64,000 bases of DNA, taken from assembly GCA_013365325.1 (NCBI GenBank), contig JABVXV010000071.1:1-64000 (forward strand), in the 5' to 3' direction. The DNA comes from Dipetalonema caudispina (taxonomy: Eukaryota; Nematoda; Chromadorea; Rhabditida; Onchocercidae). The notes beneath the pieces were generated by a model. The model did not search any database. It was given only the letters and a program-made list of their open reading frames with translations, and was not told the DNA's origin. Both the position numbers and the translations under genes were made by a program. Below are positions 13,495-27,975 of this stretch, one piece after another (the first letter of the stretch is position 1; each line of letters starts with the position of its first letter).

Positions 13495-15868
13495 CTACAA
13501 TTTATTTACCTTCAAATTGAGTATATATTCCAACGAAATCTGCCAGGAAATGTCAAAGGATAAGCGACTACTCATTCAGACAGATGACTAGTGATATCGT
13601 AATCTACGTCAAAGAAGGAGAGGGAGTGATTTGTACGGAAAATATGAGTGCAGCACGCGATAGAATAGTCCTTTTCATTCTGATATAAAATTTCCTGTCT
13701 ACACTCACCTATAAGTAGCCATATTTACTTACACATTTATCTACGAAAAAGTCACAGAAACGAAGGAATTACCAAACCGCAGAATCATCTTCCCGCCCTG
13801 CACCCTCACCAAATACCAATCATGCGGGGAAACCAAAGACTATTTCAGGACCGTTAAAACTGAACACCTTCACCGGTTGGCGGATGAATAGCCAACTTGT
13901 CATAGTGACAATAATGGGTTAGGAAAGATGTGGGCAGTGTAAGTGGACGAGAAGTGACTGGATGGGGGGGCATTAATTGGTATTGTTGAAGAACTGGACC
14001 GGTCTGACATGATGCCAGATGGATTTCGGGATGACAGTACAGGTTAGGGATTTATTGGTAATGATAGTAGTACCGCAAATGTGGAATTGCGTAGATGCTA
14101 ATCACCCTGCACAAGTTATAATATTGTAATCACTAAGAAATAAGTAGAAAAACAGAAAACGGCAAATTTTATTTCATTAAACTCATAATAGTAGGTTAAA
14201 AAAAAAAAACGAAAAAGGAAAAAAGCCGCCGCCTTATCCTTTTCACTTTATGCTTCGGCTTCCATATCACTTATTTTATTGTCACATTTTTTTCTTTTTG
14301 TTTTTCGCAAGGAAGAAAAGGATGGGTTAAAGCTATTATTTTTAAATTTTCTAAAATTAAATTTCGAAAATACAAGAAAAAAATATCCAAAGGAGTGGAA
14401 GATAAGCAGAGATGATATTTAACGACAAAAAAATAAAAACAAAAGCCTGAAACTTGCCAAAAATTTTGCTTTTAACGAATAATAAGAAACTAATTATCTC
14501 TAGGCTCAAAAGAACTCCAAGCCTATTCTGCTATATAATCTTTACAATAACAATGTCTCTTGTGACCGTTATTCTAAGAATCGCGGAGAATTTGGTGCTT
14601 CATAATTCAGGTTCAAAATATCACAATGAAAACTTCTGGTGAAAATTACGAAGATCACCAGATAATCATAATAAACTACTCTTGATCATTGCAGCTGTCA
14701 CTTCTTGTTTCCCAAAAGATGACGATAAAACTAATCTTCTCAGGAGACTGTTGATGTAAAGCGTAACAATATTTGCTTTTTCTTTATTCCAAATGTAATA
14801 CAGCACATTTAAAATTAATGTTGTATCCTTGAAGTAAAGAGGATATTCTCATGTTCATTCTCAAAAATTCGATTAATACGATTGATTTCGTTGTGGAAAA
14901 TAAAACAATCTGTGTTCGATTTTGAGTGAGTAACAATATTAATTAGTGGTGGATTACTGAGCTTAGGGATAAACTGAACAGGATAGTATGGAAAATGAGT
15001 TGACGGAAATCATCCGGAAAGGCAACTAAACAATTTTGATGGCAAAGAAAAGCTCACTTCCTGTGCTACAATGCCGAATCAGTTGACTACAACAGAGAAA
15101 TGCCTGAGAATCATGTTGAGATAAGAAGATTGCATTGTGAGCTCTGCAATTCATTTCGAGAGATATGGTGGTGAAGGTTTCGGGATTGATAACAGGATGG
15201 GTTCCTTGAAGTTTTATTAATTTTTCAGGATTGGAAGTGATAAAGATGAAAAAGTGTGCACATATCTTTCCATGGATTAATCTGAGCAATTAGTACCACA
15301 GTTATCTTGAATAATTACTGGTTGACTTTAATTTGAAGCTTTTATATAATGTGATATATTCGAGCTGATAACATCTAAAGAGAATTATTAACGAAGGCCA
15401 TTAATGATTCTTCGATGTTGTACATCGGGTATGTGATGTCAGTTTCAAACATTATACCTGAAATTTGAACCAAATATATAAGTCCTGTTTTTTGTTTTAG
15501 ATTTTAAAATATATTTTTGGATGATAGCTGTTGTTTTCAACTACTACCAGCCAAATGTGACGGGAACAATGGATATTAGCTGAATATTGTAGAGAAAGGA
15601 CTAAACTATATCTGCACTCCTCAGTTTGTTAGTTTATAATAAATCTGTAAAAAACAGTTAATTGGCATTCCAGAAAAGATGAGTCAGTCACATTTTAACA
15701 CGATTGAGAGAATCGTATAAATAATGGCGATGATTTTATGATTATACGTATTAGAAACTCTTTCATATGAGAGTACTAAAAATGATTGAAATTTGAAATC
15801 CTTCAAAAGATTTATTTATGCATGAAGTATATGTATATATAGCATGTAAAAGTGTATTTTCTTTACGT
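13495..15868. other. Intergenic region between divergent vha-19 and FDX2
   Basis: About 2.4 kb shared upstream of two divergently transcribed genes. I see no recognisable coding exon, RNA gene or repeat beyond short A/T runs (14201-14210). It probably holds both promoters, but I cannot assign specific elements. Confidence 0.5.
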
Positions 15869-16706
<838 letters not shown>

Positions 16707-17842
16707 GTCATTAATATTATCTGGGTTTCTGATTTTCCGTTATACATTAATTTATCAGTCATCCATTTCCAGCTTACGAAGTAATTAAATTGTTGTCGGA
16801 GGAAACCAACTGACCATTATCTCTGGAGATGATTTTGACTTTAAGATATTTTGCCTTTGAAGGATGTTATGTTTTGCAAGTAAGGTTTTTTCAAAACAAT
16901 ACTGGTCGACTTTGTTTTTGTAACTTTTTGGGAATTTGTAAACATGCTTTTTACTTTTTTTTTCCTGCTGCGTTTCCCTATCAGGTATATTGGACATACG
17001 CGGTACTTCGGAAGGATGTAGCTCTATGGAATTGTGCTGGTGTGCAGGTACTTTTTCCTTACTTTTGTTTGATTACTTTTCATCACTTTTGCCAGTAACT
17101 GTAATACATTGCATGTAATGCACAGAATCATATCGGTTAAAGGAATATCATAGGAAATTATATTCATATCAAACATCAGTGTCCATTTCATCCGTTGACT
17201 AACAGAGGTGCCAGCTTCAATCGTAAAGCTTAAAACCAGAGAGTAAGGTTTGTGACTGGTAGAGAAGACGATTACGGTTAAAGATCTGGATTTGAAGTTT
17301 TATTTTTTTCAAAATTAACAGAGTTTAATGTAGAGAAAATGGTGTTTATACCCAAAAATTTGAGATGTGTTTGCGTGTTGTGTATACCTGTTTGAATTTC
17401 GCTTTATTTTGTGACTGTAGAAATTATATGGAGTATAACTCAAGCGCATCTGCATCAATAAAATCAGTATCACAAGAAATCAACATTCTTAGATCCGTCG
17501 AGTTTTCACACGAAAAAAATCATGTTGAAAAGTGTCACATGGTCCTTTATCCGTGTACCTTTATCAGTGATTTGGATTATCGTTTGATAAAGCCAGACAG
17601 TTTGAAGTGTTGAACCTTATCTCTAGTTCCAGTTTGCCGCTGTTTATTTATGTTGAATAAGATATACAACGGTGAAACTTTACGAAGAAAGTGAAATTTA
17701 TATAATTCAAGTCACTGTTCATTGTGAATCATATTTGCAATTCTGCAGGCTAAATTTGTGTAGTTAAATTACGGATATTTTTATGGATATTCGCTTTTAT
17801 GCTAATGAATGTTCTTAAAATGAAAAAGCTCATTATTATCTC
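16707..17842. other. Intergenic region between convergent FDX2 and the leprecan-like gene
   Basis: No recognisable gene. Open frames at 16829-17098 and 17365-17613 are Phe/Cys-rich or unremarkable and match nothing I know. It likely holds the FDX2 3' UTR. Confidence 0.45.
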
Positions 17843-18285
17843 CTAGCCGACGCAAAAAATGAGTACACAGGAATTTGGTTGTGGATCAGTTAGGAATATA
17901 CCACAACTTGAACGATCTATGGACACAATGAGTGCATGGTGAGGACATTTCGGCGCAATGGTATCTGGGGAACAAGTGAGAGAATGGTAGAGAGTTTGGG
18001 TTTTATATCGTGACGCCATTCGATCAGTCAGGTCGACTAATAACTGCTTTTGTTGTGCTGTTCTTGTTTCAAATATAGCCGCTATTGCTAGTGCTGAGCA
18101 CTCTCCCTCAGTAAACAATTCCTTCTCAATCGCCGAATAGTCGAAATCATCGTTAATAGGTATGGTTATATCCAGCGGAAGACGATCATCTACTCTTTCT
18201 GCGGGTAGCTGCAAATCATTGTCATACTCATTATGCTTTGTACTGATGTTAATAGTAATAAGAAAGTTATCCATAGGGTCGTTTC
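17843..18285 (-). CDS. Possible 3' terminal exon of the leprecan/CRTAP-like gene
   Basis: An unusually long minus-strand open frame that begins behind a good acceptor (GAATAG|GAAAC, exon 5' end 18285) and ends at a TAG at 17843-17845. It encodes an acidic stretch followed by FTEGECSALAIAAIF. That piece faintly recalls the helices around the dioxygenase domain of prolyl 3-hydroxylases, but no iron-binding HxD...H motif is present. Its frame needs a donor ending with one base, whereas exon 8 of the leprecan-like gene (18371-18457) ends in phase 0 at GAG|GTGCGA. The junction therefore does not close as read. It could be an alternative last exon, a relic of a lost hydroxylase domain, or chance. 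Confidence 0.35.
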
Positions 18286-18370
18286 CTATTCTTCACCGCC
18301 ATGTGGTGGCTCTAATGAAAATGTTGAATATGCACAAAAACCTCCAAGGATTGCAAATAGAAATTCGCAC

Positions 18371-21023
18371 CTCATTGTTTTCGAATTTGAATCGTTCATC
18401 GACGAATTCCAGGAACAATCGTTCAATTGCATACCGTTTATGGAATTCGATAATTTCCTACAATCATGGCTAACCATAAGAAACATATGTATTTAGTAAT
18501 CTCAATGGACTTTTTAGCAAGATATATCCCATCATTAATAGGAGATTCGTTATGATGCCTTGGAAACTCACATTAGAAGGTTTGAAAAGGTCATCACTCC
18601 GGTATGTTTTTGAATAGAAGAGCCTATTGCGGCGCATGATAGGATTGCTTGGATTCAGTAGAATGCTATTTGCAACGGCTTCGCACACATCTCTTCCACG
18701 ATTCACTGGAAATTTTCAGAAATTGTTGAATGGTCGCATCTTTTGCTCTAAAATATACAAATAGAGTACAGCGATTCGTGATTTGATGTTTCCTTTAAGT
18801 CTGGAAAATGCTGCTTTTTTTGATTCGTTATTTCATCTGATAAAAATTTGCATTGCTGTTTCTTTGTTACTCAAGTTTGTTATATTAAATCATTATTGCA
18901 GTCAACTTTGCTATTACCTGATCATTACCCTCGGAGAATTTAAGCAGACCGGAAAGGTATTTATCATTCTATTGGCCTTTTACGGTTCCTGCACTAGATA
19001 GTCCAACGGAATGGTGTAACGATTGGTATCCCTTTTTCAGATGATTTATGAGTAGTTGTAACGGATGCATGACCGTGCTAACATCATTTATACTCCTCCT
19101 TGTTTTATAAGTAAACTAACACTTGTAGTAGCAAACATGGAGATATTCGAAGTATGTTGGAAGAATGAACCCGATATCATGACCATTTACCCGTGACAGC
19201 CTCTTAACACAGTCATGTTTACATCGTAGTACTGACAAATATATACCTGAAACAACATAAATATATGAAATTTCTGTAAGATATTCTAGCAACTTATTGT
19301 GCAAATAATACATTTAATGCAAACTTGTGACAATAACAGTGATTTCCGGATTGGCACTATCAAACGTTTCCCAGTTTAATTTATCTTCGCAAATATGCCG
19401 ACATTTTTGTTCCTCGTCAAAAAACTGTTTCACTGAAGTTTCGAATTCATTAACACACAATTGCCAATCTCCATCATTGTATGCCTTGACACCTCGCATA
19501 TAGCTTGCCTGAATCCAGAAACAACTTAATTCTGTTGAATTATGAACGATAATTTTGAAGTCCACTTGGTAAACATCTTTTTTATCACTTTACATTTCGT
19601 ATATCGTAAGATTTAAATAATAAAGTAATCAAACGGTATCATAATAATGTAATTTAAAGAGCTTAGACGATTTATAATTAGAGCGGAGAAGCTTAATCTA
19701 AAAGAAAAAAATTTTTTTTCCCGATAGATTCTTTATCAAGAATAAGTTTAAGGTTTTTTTTTTCAGACTTTTTTTTCAACTCACTCATTTCATTTATCAA
19801 TTTATCCGGAAATATGATTAAAAAATTTCATTTACTTACCTCATATTTCATTTGTCGAGCATCGATAAGCATATCTTCATTATACCCATCTTGTTCCATA
19901 TAAAATGCTAAATTATCCAGCGTTTCTTGATCTTCTGGATTTGCCACCAAATATGTATAGGCGCTTCTTACAGCTGATGCCAAATCTTTCTGCTGAAAAG
20001 AATGGCTTACTTTTGACCCAAAAATTACATTACAATTATATATATATATATATATCGATCAAAAATTTTGAAGAAAAAAAATACTTCAAAAAAAAAAATT
20101 CTAGAAATTGTTTATCAGACAATTGTTAACTAGAACCTTCCAATAGCAAATCTGTAGATATTGATATGGCTTTCGAGCCTGGAATTCCTCGAAAACATCT
20201 GGATTATTTACTGGAGGTCTCATTGTTGTTAACCGATCATTTTTACACCGGAATAAGCACAATGCATGTTGCGCATTTGTGTACATCATTGCTATTTCCG
20301 CAATATCTTCTGCGGCATCTTTCAATTCTACAAATTTCAAATCGACTATGTATACAAGGATGATAAAGCAATAAGAATAAAAAAATAAAGGAATCAAAAA
20401 TCTGTCAGGATCGATCACATCTTTTCCAGACTCCCATTAAATTTATTTGATTATTTGCTGCATTAAGAATAAAATCAATTTTTTCAATGATCATTCTTAT
20501 TCGAATCAAATTTAAAAGAAATATTGAACAATATGAACGAACCTGTCTGCCTGTTTATTTTATGCTCTCGTGCGCACTTCTCGCGACACCATACATTTTC
20601 ATCAACAAAATAATCAAAATCCTCGATTGACCGAAGAAAAAATGCAATGCAATCGTTCCAGTTACCGTTCGTATACTCATTTTTACCATATTTGTATAAT
20701 TGTTCAAAAGTTATCTAAAATCAACCTGTATTTGCTATTTCCTTTTTTACGGAAAAGATTTCTTGAATCAGTTAAATTCTTGAAGTTATAGAAATCTCTC
20801 TATATTTTTGTTTAAAAAAATATTTCTTATTTTTCTTTTTTTGTAATTTAAAAGAATTGAAAAATGTGTTCGATGAAATAAAAGCTATGATGATACATTT
20901 ACGAGTGATGGAGAAATGATATAAATTTTGTTGAAAATGAAATACCTCAGGTTCTTCGGAAGTACATCTAACAACATCTACAAGAAGTAATGGAAGTATG
21001 AATAAAAATGTTGTATGTTGCAT
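18371..21023 (-). CDS. Leprecan/CRTAP-family ER protein (collagen prolyl 3-hydroxylase complex type)
   Basis: ER-lumen scaffold of the CRTAP/P3H/SC65 family, which supports collagen prolyl modification and folding; in a worm the likely clients are cuticle and basement-membrane collagens. Exons 5' to 3': 20946-21023, 20543-20714, 20137-20345, 19840-19992, 19325-19508, 19121-19246, 18572-18705, 18371-18457; 381 codons, phases all consistent. Exon 1 is a signal peptide ([20 protein letters not shown]). The family's Cys-containing helical repeats follow in order: [13 protein letters not shown] with VWCREKC; CLFRCK with [29 protein letters not shown] with [12 protein letters not shown]; then [15 protein letters not shown]. 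Length to this point matches CRTAP (about 400 aa) rather than the 700-aa hydroxylases. No dioxygenase domain is visible. The exact C-terminus is unresolved. I cannot tell a CRTAP orthologue from a shortened P3H. Confidence 0.85.
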
Positions 21024-23472
21024 CCTTCTTGGTTGACAAGACAAGGAGGATGTAAGGGTTTGTGAAGGAGTGCAATAGCTGCTATAGTTGCAGCACAGAT
21101 TGCCGATCAGCTCAGGTCACACTCCTATCTCCCACCTCCTCAGGCGGTGCTGCCATTTCTCCATTCAACAACTTCTATTATACATCAGTGTTGTACCACT
21201 TGCATGGCAAACAGTTGGTTGTAACACATTATGCAATCTTATAAAAATGTTTTGAAGTGGCTTCTTAACGTATTTTCCGAAGTGATAGCTTGTGGATCGC
21301 GGAAAAACAGAAGATTTGATGCGGGCTTGGTAAACTTGTACCGTGTTACAAGTTATAAGAGAGACGAAAGATATACAGTTATGATTTGCTAATATGGGAA
21401 TTGAGACTTATTGTCCATTAATAAACTTAGTTAGAACTAATAATGTTCACTGACCATTATCTCCTTTGTTAGTGCGTTTTCAGCAAAAAGCTATTTAAAT
21501 TTCATCAAAAATTCTTTTCTTCTAATTTCAAAATCGAAATTTCAAACAGTGGTCAAATATACTAATTCTTCTGTTTATCTGTTTGTTAAACACTTAACTG
21601 AAGATGTCGACGAGATAAAATTAAGATTAAACTGGTAGTACGAGGTAAGAAGTAATTAAATCTTTACACATATGTAAGAAATACTTCAATAACAATTTTT
21701 TGCAACATATTAAAATTGGAACCAATTGATCAATAATTATCAATGAGTATTGTTGTATTATTTACAATATTAGTACAATCTAACTGTAAAAATATCCATT
21801 TGATGTTTGCATAAGAATTTTTTTTTCTAAATTTAAATAAAAAAGTAAATTTTCAAAACATTGTTATTACTTCAATTTTTTTCTTGTAGTATTAGTAAGT
21901 GAATGGAAACGATTAAAATGACTTTCTTCCTATGCAAGCAACAAAAATGGCTGCTTGTATACAATATAAAAATCTTTTTTTTGGATTAAAATATTAGTTT
22001 TTGAACTGGATTTGTCGATTTGTGTTCACGTTAACTTCACGTATGATCTGGAAATATTATTTTATTAGAGAAGGAATGTTACATAAATTTAACATTGAAT
22101 AAATTTTACAGGAAATAAATGAAATGGAAGACTTGTTTGACGCCTTTTTAAGCGTACGCAATCCAATTGGGAGATTGAAGACTAAAGAAAATGATTCGAT
22201 AAATGAGAATTTGTGCAGCAAGAACTACGTACTATTTTCAGAAGAGATATACTGATATATTAAAAGTTGTGATAAGCCTGGTAATCACTCCTATTCCTAA
22301 CAAAATCCGGCATGGAAAATGAAATGATGTTAAAATAACATAGATTTTTGAGAATAAAATAAATTTACAAAATTGAAGAGGAATTCTATCCAAGTTAATA
22401 TTATTAAGAAGTGGAAAGCGGGCACGAAAAAGTAACCAACGTTTGACTGAAAAAAAAAAGAACTTAATTTTAATGACAAGTGATAAATGAAGTATGAATA
22501 TTATTAATTCATAATTTGTTGGAAGAAAACTTTGGACATGCAGCAATACATTTCTAGAATCAGTATCTCCAGGCATCAACTGCTACTACTACCGGCAGGA
22601 AACAATTTTGCCTGATATTTTCCGGCAAGGTAAGGTGCATACGTGAAGCATACGTGGGAAGAAATACGTGAGATATACATTTGGAAAGAAATCAATTGAA
22701 CGAGGAGAAATGGAAAATGTTTTTAAGGAAGGTGCGCATCTGAAGTATCCCACAATTATTATCCAATTCTGCTAATATATTCATTATTTACAAATTATGA
22801 AGTCAATTTAAAAGCAGTCACAGTAAAGGACAGTTTTTAGTTTACGATGTCGTCTAGCGCCCAAATATTAATCCAAAATATACAAAGTGAAATAACTATT
22901 TATTGTTTGTGAATAAATTTAATTAGCACAGAGGTTAAAGTCGACAAGTTCTTCTCCACTCTTATCCATGCCTTGTTCTTATCATTATAGAATTTGTTTT
23001 CAATTTTAAACAATTAGCTTAAAATTTTTCACAAATTTTGATACAATTTTCTCTCAGTGTAGATAAAAGTAATCTTTGTTGTTTAGGAATAAATGTAAAG
23101 TGCTGACAAGGTTCAATCAACATTGATTCCTTTAATCATGCTTATCAACAAAACTATCTGAAGTTCTCCTTTCTTTCAATACAGACCTAGCAGGAAAACA
23201 GTTACTAGTATCATCTCAGATCCCGAAATCTGCAACAGGTATTTGCATATTAACCGTTATTTTTCAATCTATTATCGAAGAATAACTTGGATGAAAAAAA
23301 AAAAAAAAAAAAAACTTATATATTGATTCATGAAACAAACACTTAGTAATCAAAAATGCACTGTTAAGTTTAAATGGTTGTATTTGATCTTTGTCAAAAA
23401 ATTGCTGTAATTTTTAAATTGGATTTTTGAGTGACATAAAAGTACAGACATGATTTCGAATAAAATATGCAC
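21024..23472. other. Intergenic region, no gene recognised
   Basis: Upstream of the leprecan-like gene and downstream of the GT31 gene, both on the minus strand. The frame at 22238-22579 is Phe/Leu-rich with no recognisable domain and no clear splice context. A poly-A tract lies at 23295-23314. Confidence 0.45.
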
Positions 23473-25691
23473 CTAAATTTTCTGGAAATGATCACGCGAA
23501 GGAAGAATCATTAATTGTGTTGAGCTATTTAAATATCGTATAGCATAATTATCCTCAATTTGTCGCAACAACTGTAAACCATGAGACATATTTGATAATA
23601 AACGAAAGAAGACATCACCGCTCACAAGCGCTTCTTCACTTCCTTCCCATGTGTAAATCACTATTTTTCGTTTTAAATCCACAAAGTGAGCTTTAGCTTT
23701 CTGAGCCAAAATTCCAGTTATGAAGTAATCATCGATCTATAACTAAATTTTTATTTCTACATGTCATTATCTGATCCATACGATTTCTTATAAAATAAAA
23801 TTAAATCTTGATCAAGCTCTTGTCATTTGAAAATAAGTAACTATACTTTCAGCTTTAACATATTCCAACAGAGTTTTGCAAAAACTTCACAAATAGCCCG
23901 AAAATTTAACCCATGTCCCTCTAACCTTTAAGCCTGAACACCATACCATCACTTTTGATTTGAAAAAATATATTGTATAAAGCAACAAACCCAGAAATAT
24001 CTCTCTTTTGTAGCTGCTCGTAACAGTTCGCTTGGTAAATCACCAGTGAATATAATTGCCATACCCACACAATAATTTGAATAATATTCAGATGATAATT
24101 CATCCTTTGTTACATACCTTTAACAAAGTAATAAACAATCTTATCAAATTTCTGGAAACTTACATGGAAATTTACACAAACGAATATTATATGCAAAAAT
24201 TATGTACAAAAGAAGAAAACGGTATATTTATCTAAACATTGACATACCACTTATTCTTCTTCTCTCGTGATACTGGTCGATGATAAATAACTCGACAGAA
24301 AATTTGCTTCTGTGATTCCAATAAGCTTACTGATTTAATATGCTCATTTAGAAACTGAAATAGTTGTAATATATTGCCAACAACATCATCATCAAGTTTC
24401 ATTATATACTGCACATTGGGACAATATTCATCAATGAAGCGTAGCCACATCAATGCCTAAAAGATATCACCATATATTTATTTGTCACTTGCAAATTTCG
24501 CTATGCATTTCCTGATGGATCAATCATGGCTAGGAATTCTTCAGAAATATCAAATGGAACTGAATATCGGAAGTGTTTTTTTTCTTTTTTGTTTTTGAGG
24601 GGGATCAATTCAACATCTTTGTACCAAACGGTATTATTTGCAAACGAGATTTTATTTCGCCTCCCTCTGTAGAAATTAATTTATGTTTAAATTCAACCTT
24701 CCATGTTAAATTACGATAGCTGTCATGAAAGTTTTGTTGTATAAGATCATGTTCTCTCCTTGATTCTTTAAGTAGTTGTTTCTGAATTTTACTATCCTTT
24801 GGCATACCTACTGCAAATAATGTCGCAATACCATACTGCAAATAATCTGTTTATTTCTTTCAAATTATGCTAACTTCACAATTCGTTTATACATATATCA
24901 CTTCTTACTACAGCAAATAACTTATGAAAACTTGTTCAACTTCTCTAAATTATGCGATGTAAAAATGTAGATATTATGGTTTAGAAGAATAAAGAATTGC
25001 TTTTTTCATCGCATCTCATTTATTTGGAAAAGTATAACTTCTATTTTGACTTAAGTATTGCCACTGTCAGTTAAAGCTTTCTAGATCAAAAGTGAAATGT
25101 TATTGGAATCTAACAAGTGACCACTGATAACCACATTGAATTTTACTTAAAATCCAACTTGTTTGTAAAAACGTCGGCCATACATTTGTCGTAAGAATAT
25201 ACGTTGTTCAAAATGATCGGTGGCTGAATGAATAACGATTATAACTGTTAAGTTTGGATATAGTACAGTGCAAAACGTTTTCTCAAGGATCGTCCAGTCG
25301 TATTGATAAGGATTAACCAAGATAACGTTTTCATTATTATTACCATTCCTATAGATCTGGAAGAAAAAAAAAAAAATCCTTTACAGTTTAATACCATTAA
25401 ACCAAACGCATTTAAATGAATGTTTGTTCACTAATGAAAAGTTCAAATCTAATTTTAAAAAACTAGTACAAACGAATAAACTGATGTAGTAAATTCAACG
25501 GGATTAATTGATACCTTTTTGTTTATAGAAGGAAAATTTATTAAATTTCCGTAGAACGAATCACTCTTCATCACTATTAATTTGAATAACGGTGGTATGA
25601 AATAGAAACAACAAAACAGTAGGCAGCAATATAAGATCACTGAAAAATACATTTTGAAACGTATCGATGTTCTGTGCCAGTGTCGTTTCAT
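23473..25691 (-). CDS. GT31-family glycosyltransferase (beta-1,3-galactosyl/N-acetylhexosaminyl transferase type)
   Basis: Golgi type II membrane enzyme adding a beta-1,3-linked sugar; the exact donor and acceptor cannot be read from sequence. Exons 5' to 3': 25515-25691, 25159-25356, 24698-24835, 24248-24456, 23991-24117, 23473-23736; 370 aa, all phases close. A short basic cytosolic tail precedes one membrane anchor (about residues 14-40, MYFSVILYCCLLFCCFYF), then a stem. Catalytic-domain landmarks in order: FLRQMYG, FAVGMPKD, ESRREHDLIQQNFHDSYRNL, the metal/nucleotide-binding DxD site in YIMKLDDDVV, KWYVTKDE, CVGMAIIFTGDLP, and WIDDYFITGIL (the family's EDV-x-x-G segment). Exon 3 must end at TGG AAG; the longer open frame beyond it is intron, since the family continues directly from NLTWK to ALMWLRF. 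An acceptor-like TTTTAG lies about 20 bases before the ATG. Confidence 0.9.
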
Positions 25692-27902
25692 CTCTTAGTC
25701 TTTCCAAATTCTAAAATTACTAAACTGAGCGATAATTTATTTCTGTAAATTATAGCAAGGTTGATAAATAAAATGATGAATTATCGTTGGTACATTTTTT
25801 TTTTTCTTTTTGGAAATTGAATGATCAGGGTGATAAGCGTAAACAACTAATACCATAATGATGCAATTTGATAATTGATCAAGGCTTAAATTTTTGAGTG
25901 TTTCTTAGAACGCTTTCATCTCTTGATATCTCCACTTTGGCTGTAGTAAATAAAAATGAAACAACCATTTTTATAAAGATAAGTGAATTTCTTATCTTCA
26001 TAAAGCCTTCCAGACCAATGACAACGGAGTATTGTTGCAATTCTTAATTTAAATAATTACCCATTTTCAAGTCATTTTAAAAAGGGGATAAGGATAGGAA
26101 TGCTTCATTGATCCTTTGGCGATATAATTAAATGAGCTGATATAAATGGATTTAACTATTCTTCAGTAGTCACATCGTTGTTTGAGGACAAAATACGGAT
26201 GATGAATTTACTTAGCATCACAATAAGAAGCAAACTTCTGAATATGTGATTCAATCAAATGAGACAATATTTTACTATTTAAAAGAAAAACTCTTTTTCC
26301 CAATCAGTTATTCATTTTAGTCTTTCTTATAGTTTCGAGTATTTAGTGTAGAAAAAAAAAAAAAAAATGATAACAACAATGAAAACATCAGTCAAAACAT
26401 AAGTGAGTTTTGCATAAAATATGTGTGCAATTGGAGGAAGGATTCATGCCTATTAATATTTTAGCCTATTAAAATAACTAATTTTACGAAATTGAAATAT
26501 CATCAGAGTTCTTCTAGCCAAATAACATTTGGAACATTTGGTTTACATTTGCTTTAAATTTTTTTCCCCTAAAATGATACATGAGGAATTGAAAGAAAGA
26601 GTAGAAGAAAGGAAGATATATTTTAAGGATGAACCGTTTTCCATTACAAAATAATTTTTCGTTGAAATGTCTTTTTCTTTTTAACGAATTCATACTAATG
26701 ATTATATTTTCTTGATGTGAACAAAAATTTTTGTGATTTTATTCCACCATTCATTTTAAAACTAAAATTGAACTAAAATTATTATACTTCATCAATTAAT
26801 TTAGCAATGAATTATCATTCTCGAAACGTGGATATGCCAATGAGATAAGGTAATTTTACGGTATATGGAGTGATGCAGTATCACATTATCCATAAAAGGA
26901 AAAAAATATTGTGTATTAAATTGTTTACTGAAAATGAAATTCATTCATACAATAGGGTCGAATAAATTTATAAAATATGGGTAGGATCATAAAGTAAATA
27001 TATTAGTGGATATATTTACAAAAGATGCCGAAAAGTCAGAAATGGTTGCTAATATCATTTGTTTTGATTCCGGAGGATCCAGTATCTGGAATATGTTCTT
27101 CGTTGTCACTAAAGGTGAACTCTGTTGAAAGTTTGGGTATTTCTTGAATCTGAAAATAGTATTTAAAAAAAGGGACTGAAATAGGTGAGAATAACTTACG
27201 TAAGTCGTACTGAATCCTTGCAGCATTATGATAATTTTTTTTCAGAAAACGTTGTTTGTTGAAGATTGATTACACGACACTTTTTCTTCTCTCCATAAAA
27301 TCCCTAATAACCTTATCTCATTTCATTTCGTTCTCGTTTTAATGATTGTTTCTGCATGTTATCACTGTTTTGTACATTCATGTATCATATGATTTGTTTT
27401 TCCTACAAATGATATTTTACGTTTTTTCTAATATCGTGTTAATGCCAACTGAAGTTGAAACTTAGAAATTTTAGGATTAACAAAAAGAATTTTGTTGATA
27501 GCATTTAAACACCTCATTGAAATTCGGATTTAAAACATATTCAAAAGATTAGCCTTTCTTTGCATTTCACAAGTTCCTACAGAATCGAAAATTCTTCAAG
27601 CAGCCTCCTGTTGAAGAGATTGTTGTTCCGTATTTGAAGAGTTGAATAGGGGAAATACTTTTTCACCTTTTAACCATAAAATAAGTTTATATACTCTCTT
27701 CTTTCGGTATCGCTACCTTTATCAGCACAATATGCTTACTGGTAATGACAAAGATTCTGTTCTCGAATTTCGTATTCAGTAGTACTTTAAAGGTTGAAAT
27801 CGTCTACTTTTCGACTTTTTCAGAACTTTAGTTGGTATCTTAATGCAACGACATCTTTCTTCTGCCTGATTGATAAGAACTACAAGCTTAATTTGATAAG
27901 GT
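25692..27902. other. Intergenic region, no gene recognised
   Basis: AT-rich, with a poly-A tract at about 26352-26367. The minus-strand frame at 26987-27226 shows no domain and no exon-like splice context. Nothing else is supported. Confidence 0.45.
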
Positions 27903-27975
27903 TCAACTCAGAGTCAATTTGAAAGCTTCAAGCGCGCCAAATTTGAAAAGAAAAAATTCAATTTCAATTTCAATA

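Noticed and set aside
20036..20056. (TA)n tract as a regulatory element
   Set aside because: Simple dinucleotide repeat inside an intron of the leprecan-like gene; nothing suggests function. The same holds for the (TA)n tract near 53540.
24605..24697. Extension of GT31 exon 3 (VEFKHKL and onward)
   Set aside because: Family alignment and phase require the donor at TGG AAG|GTTGAA; the rest is intron.
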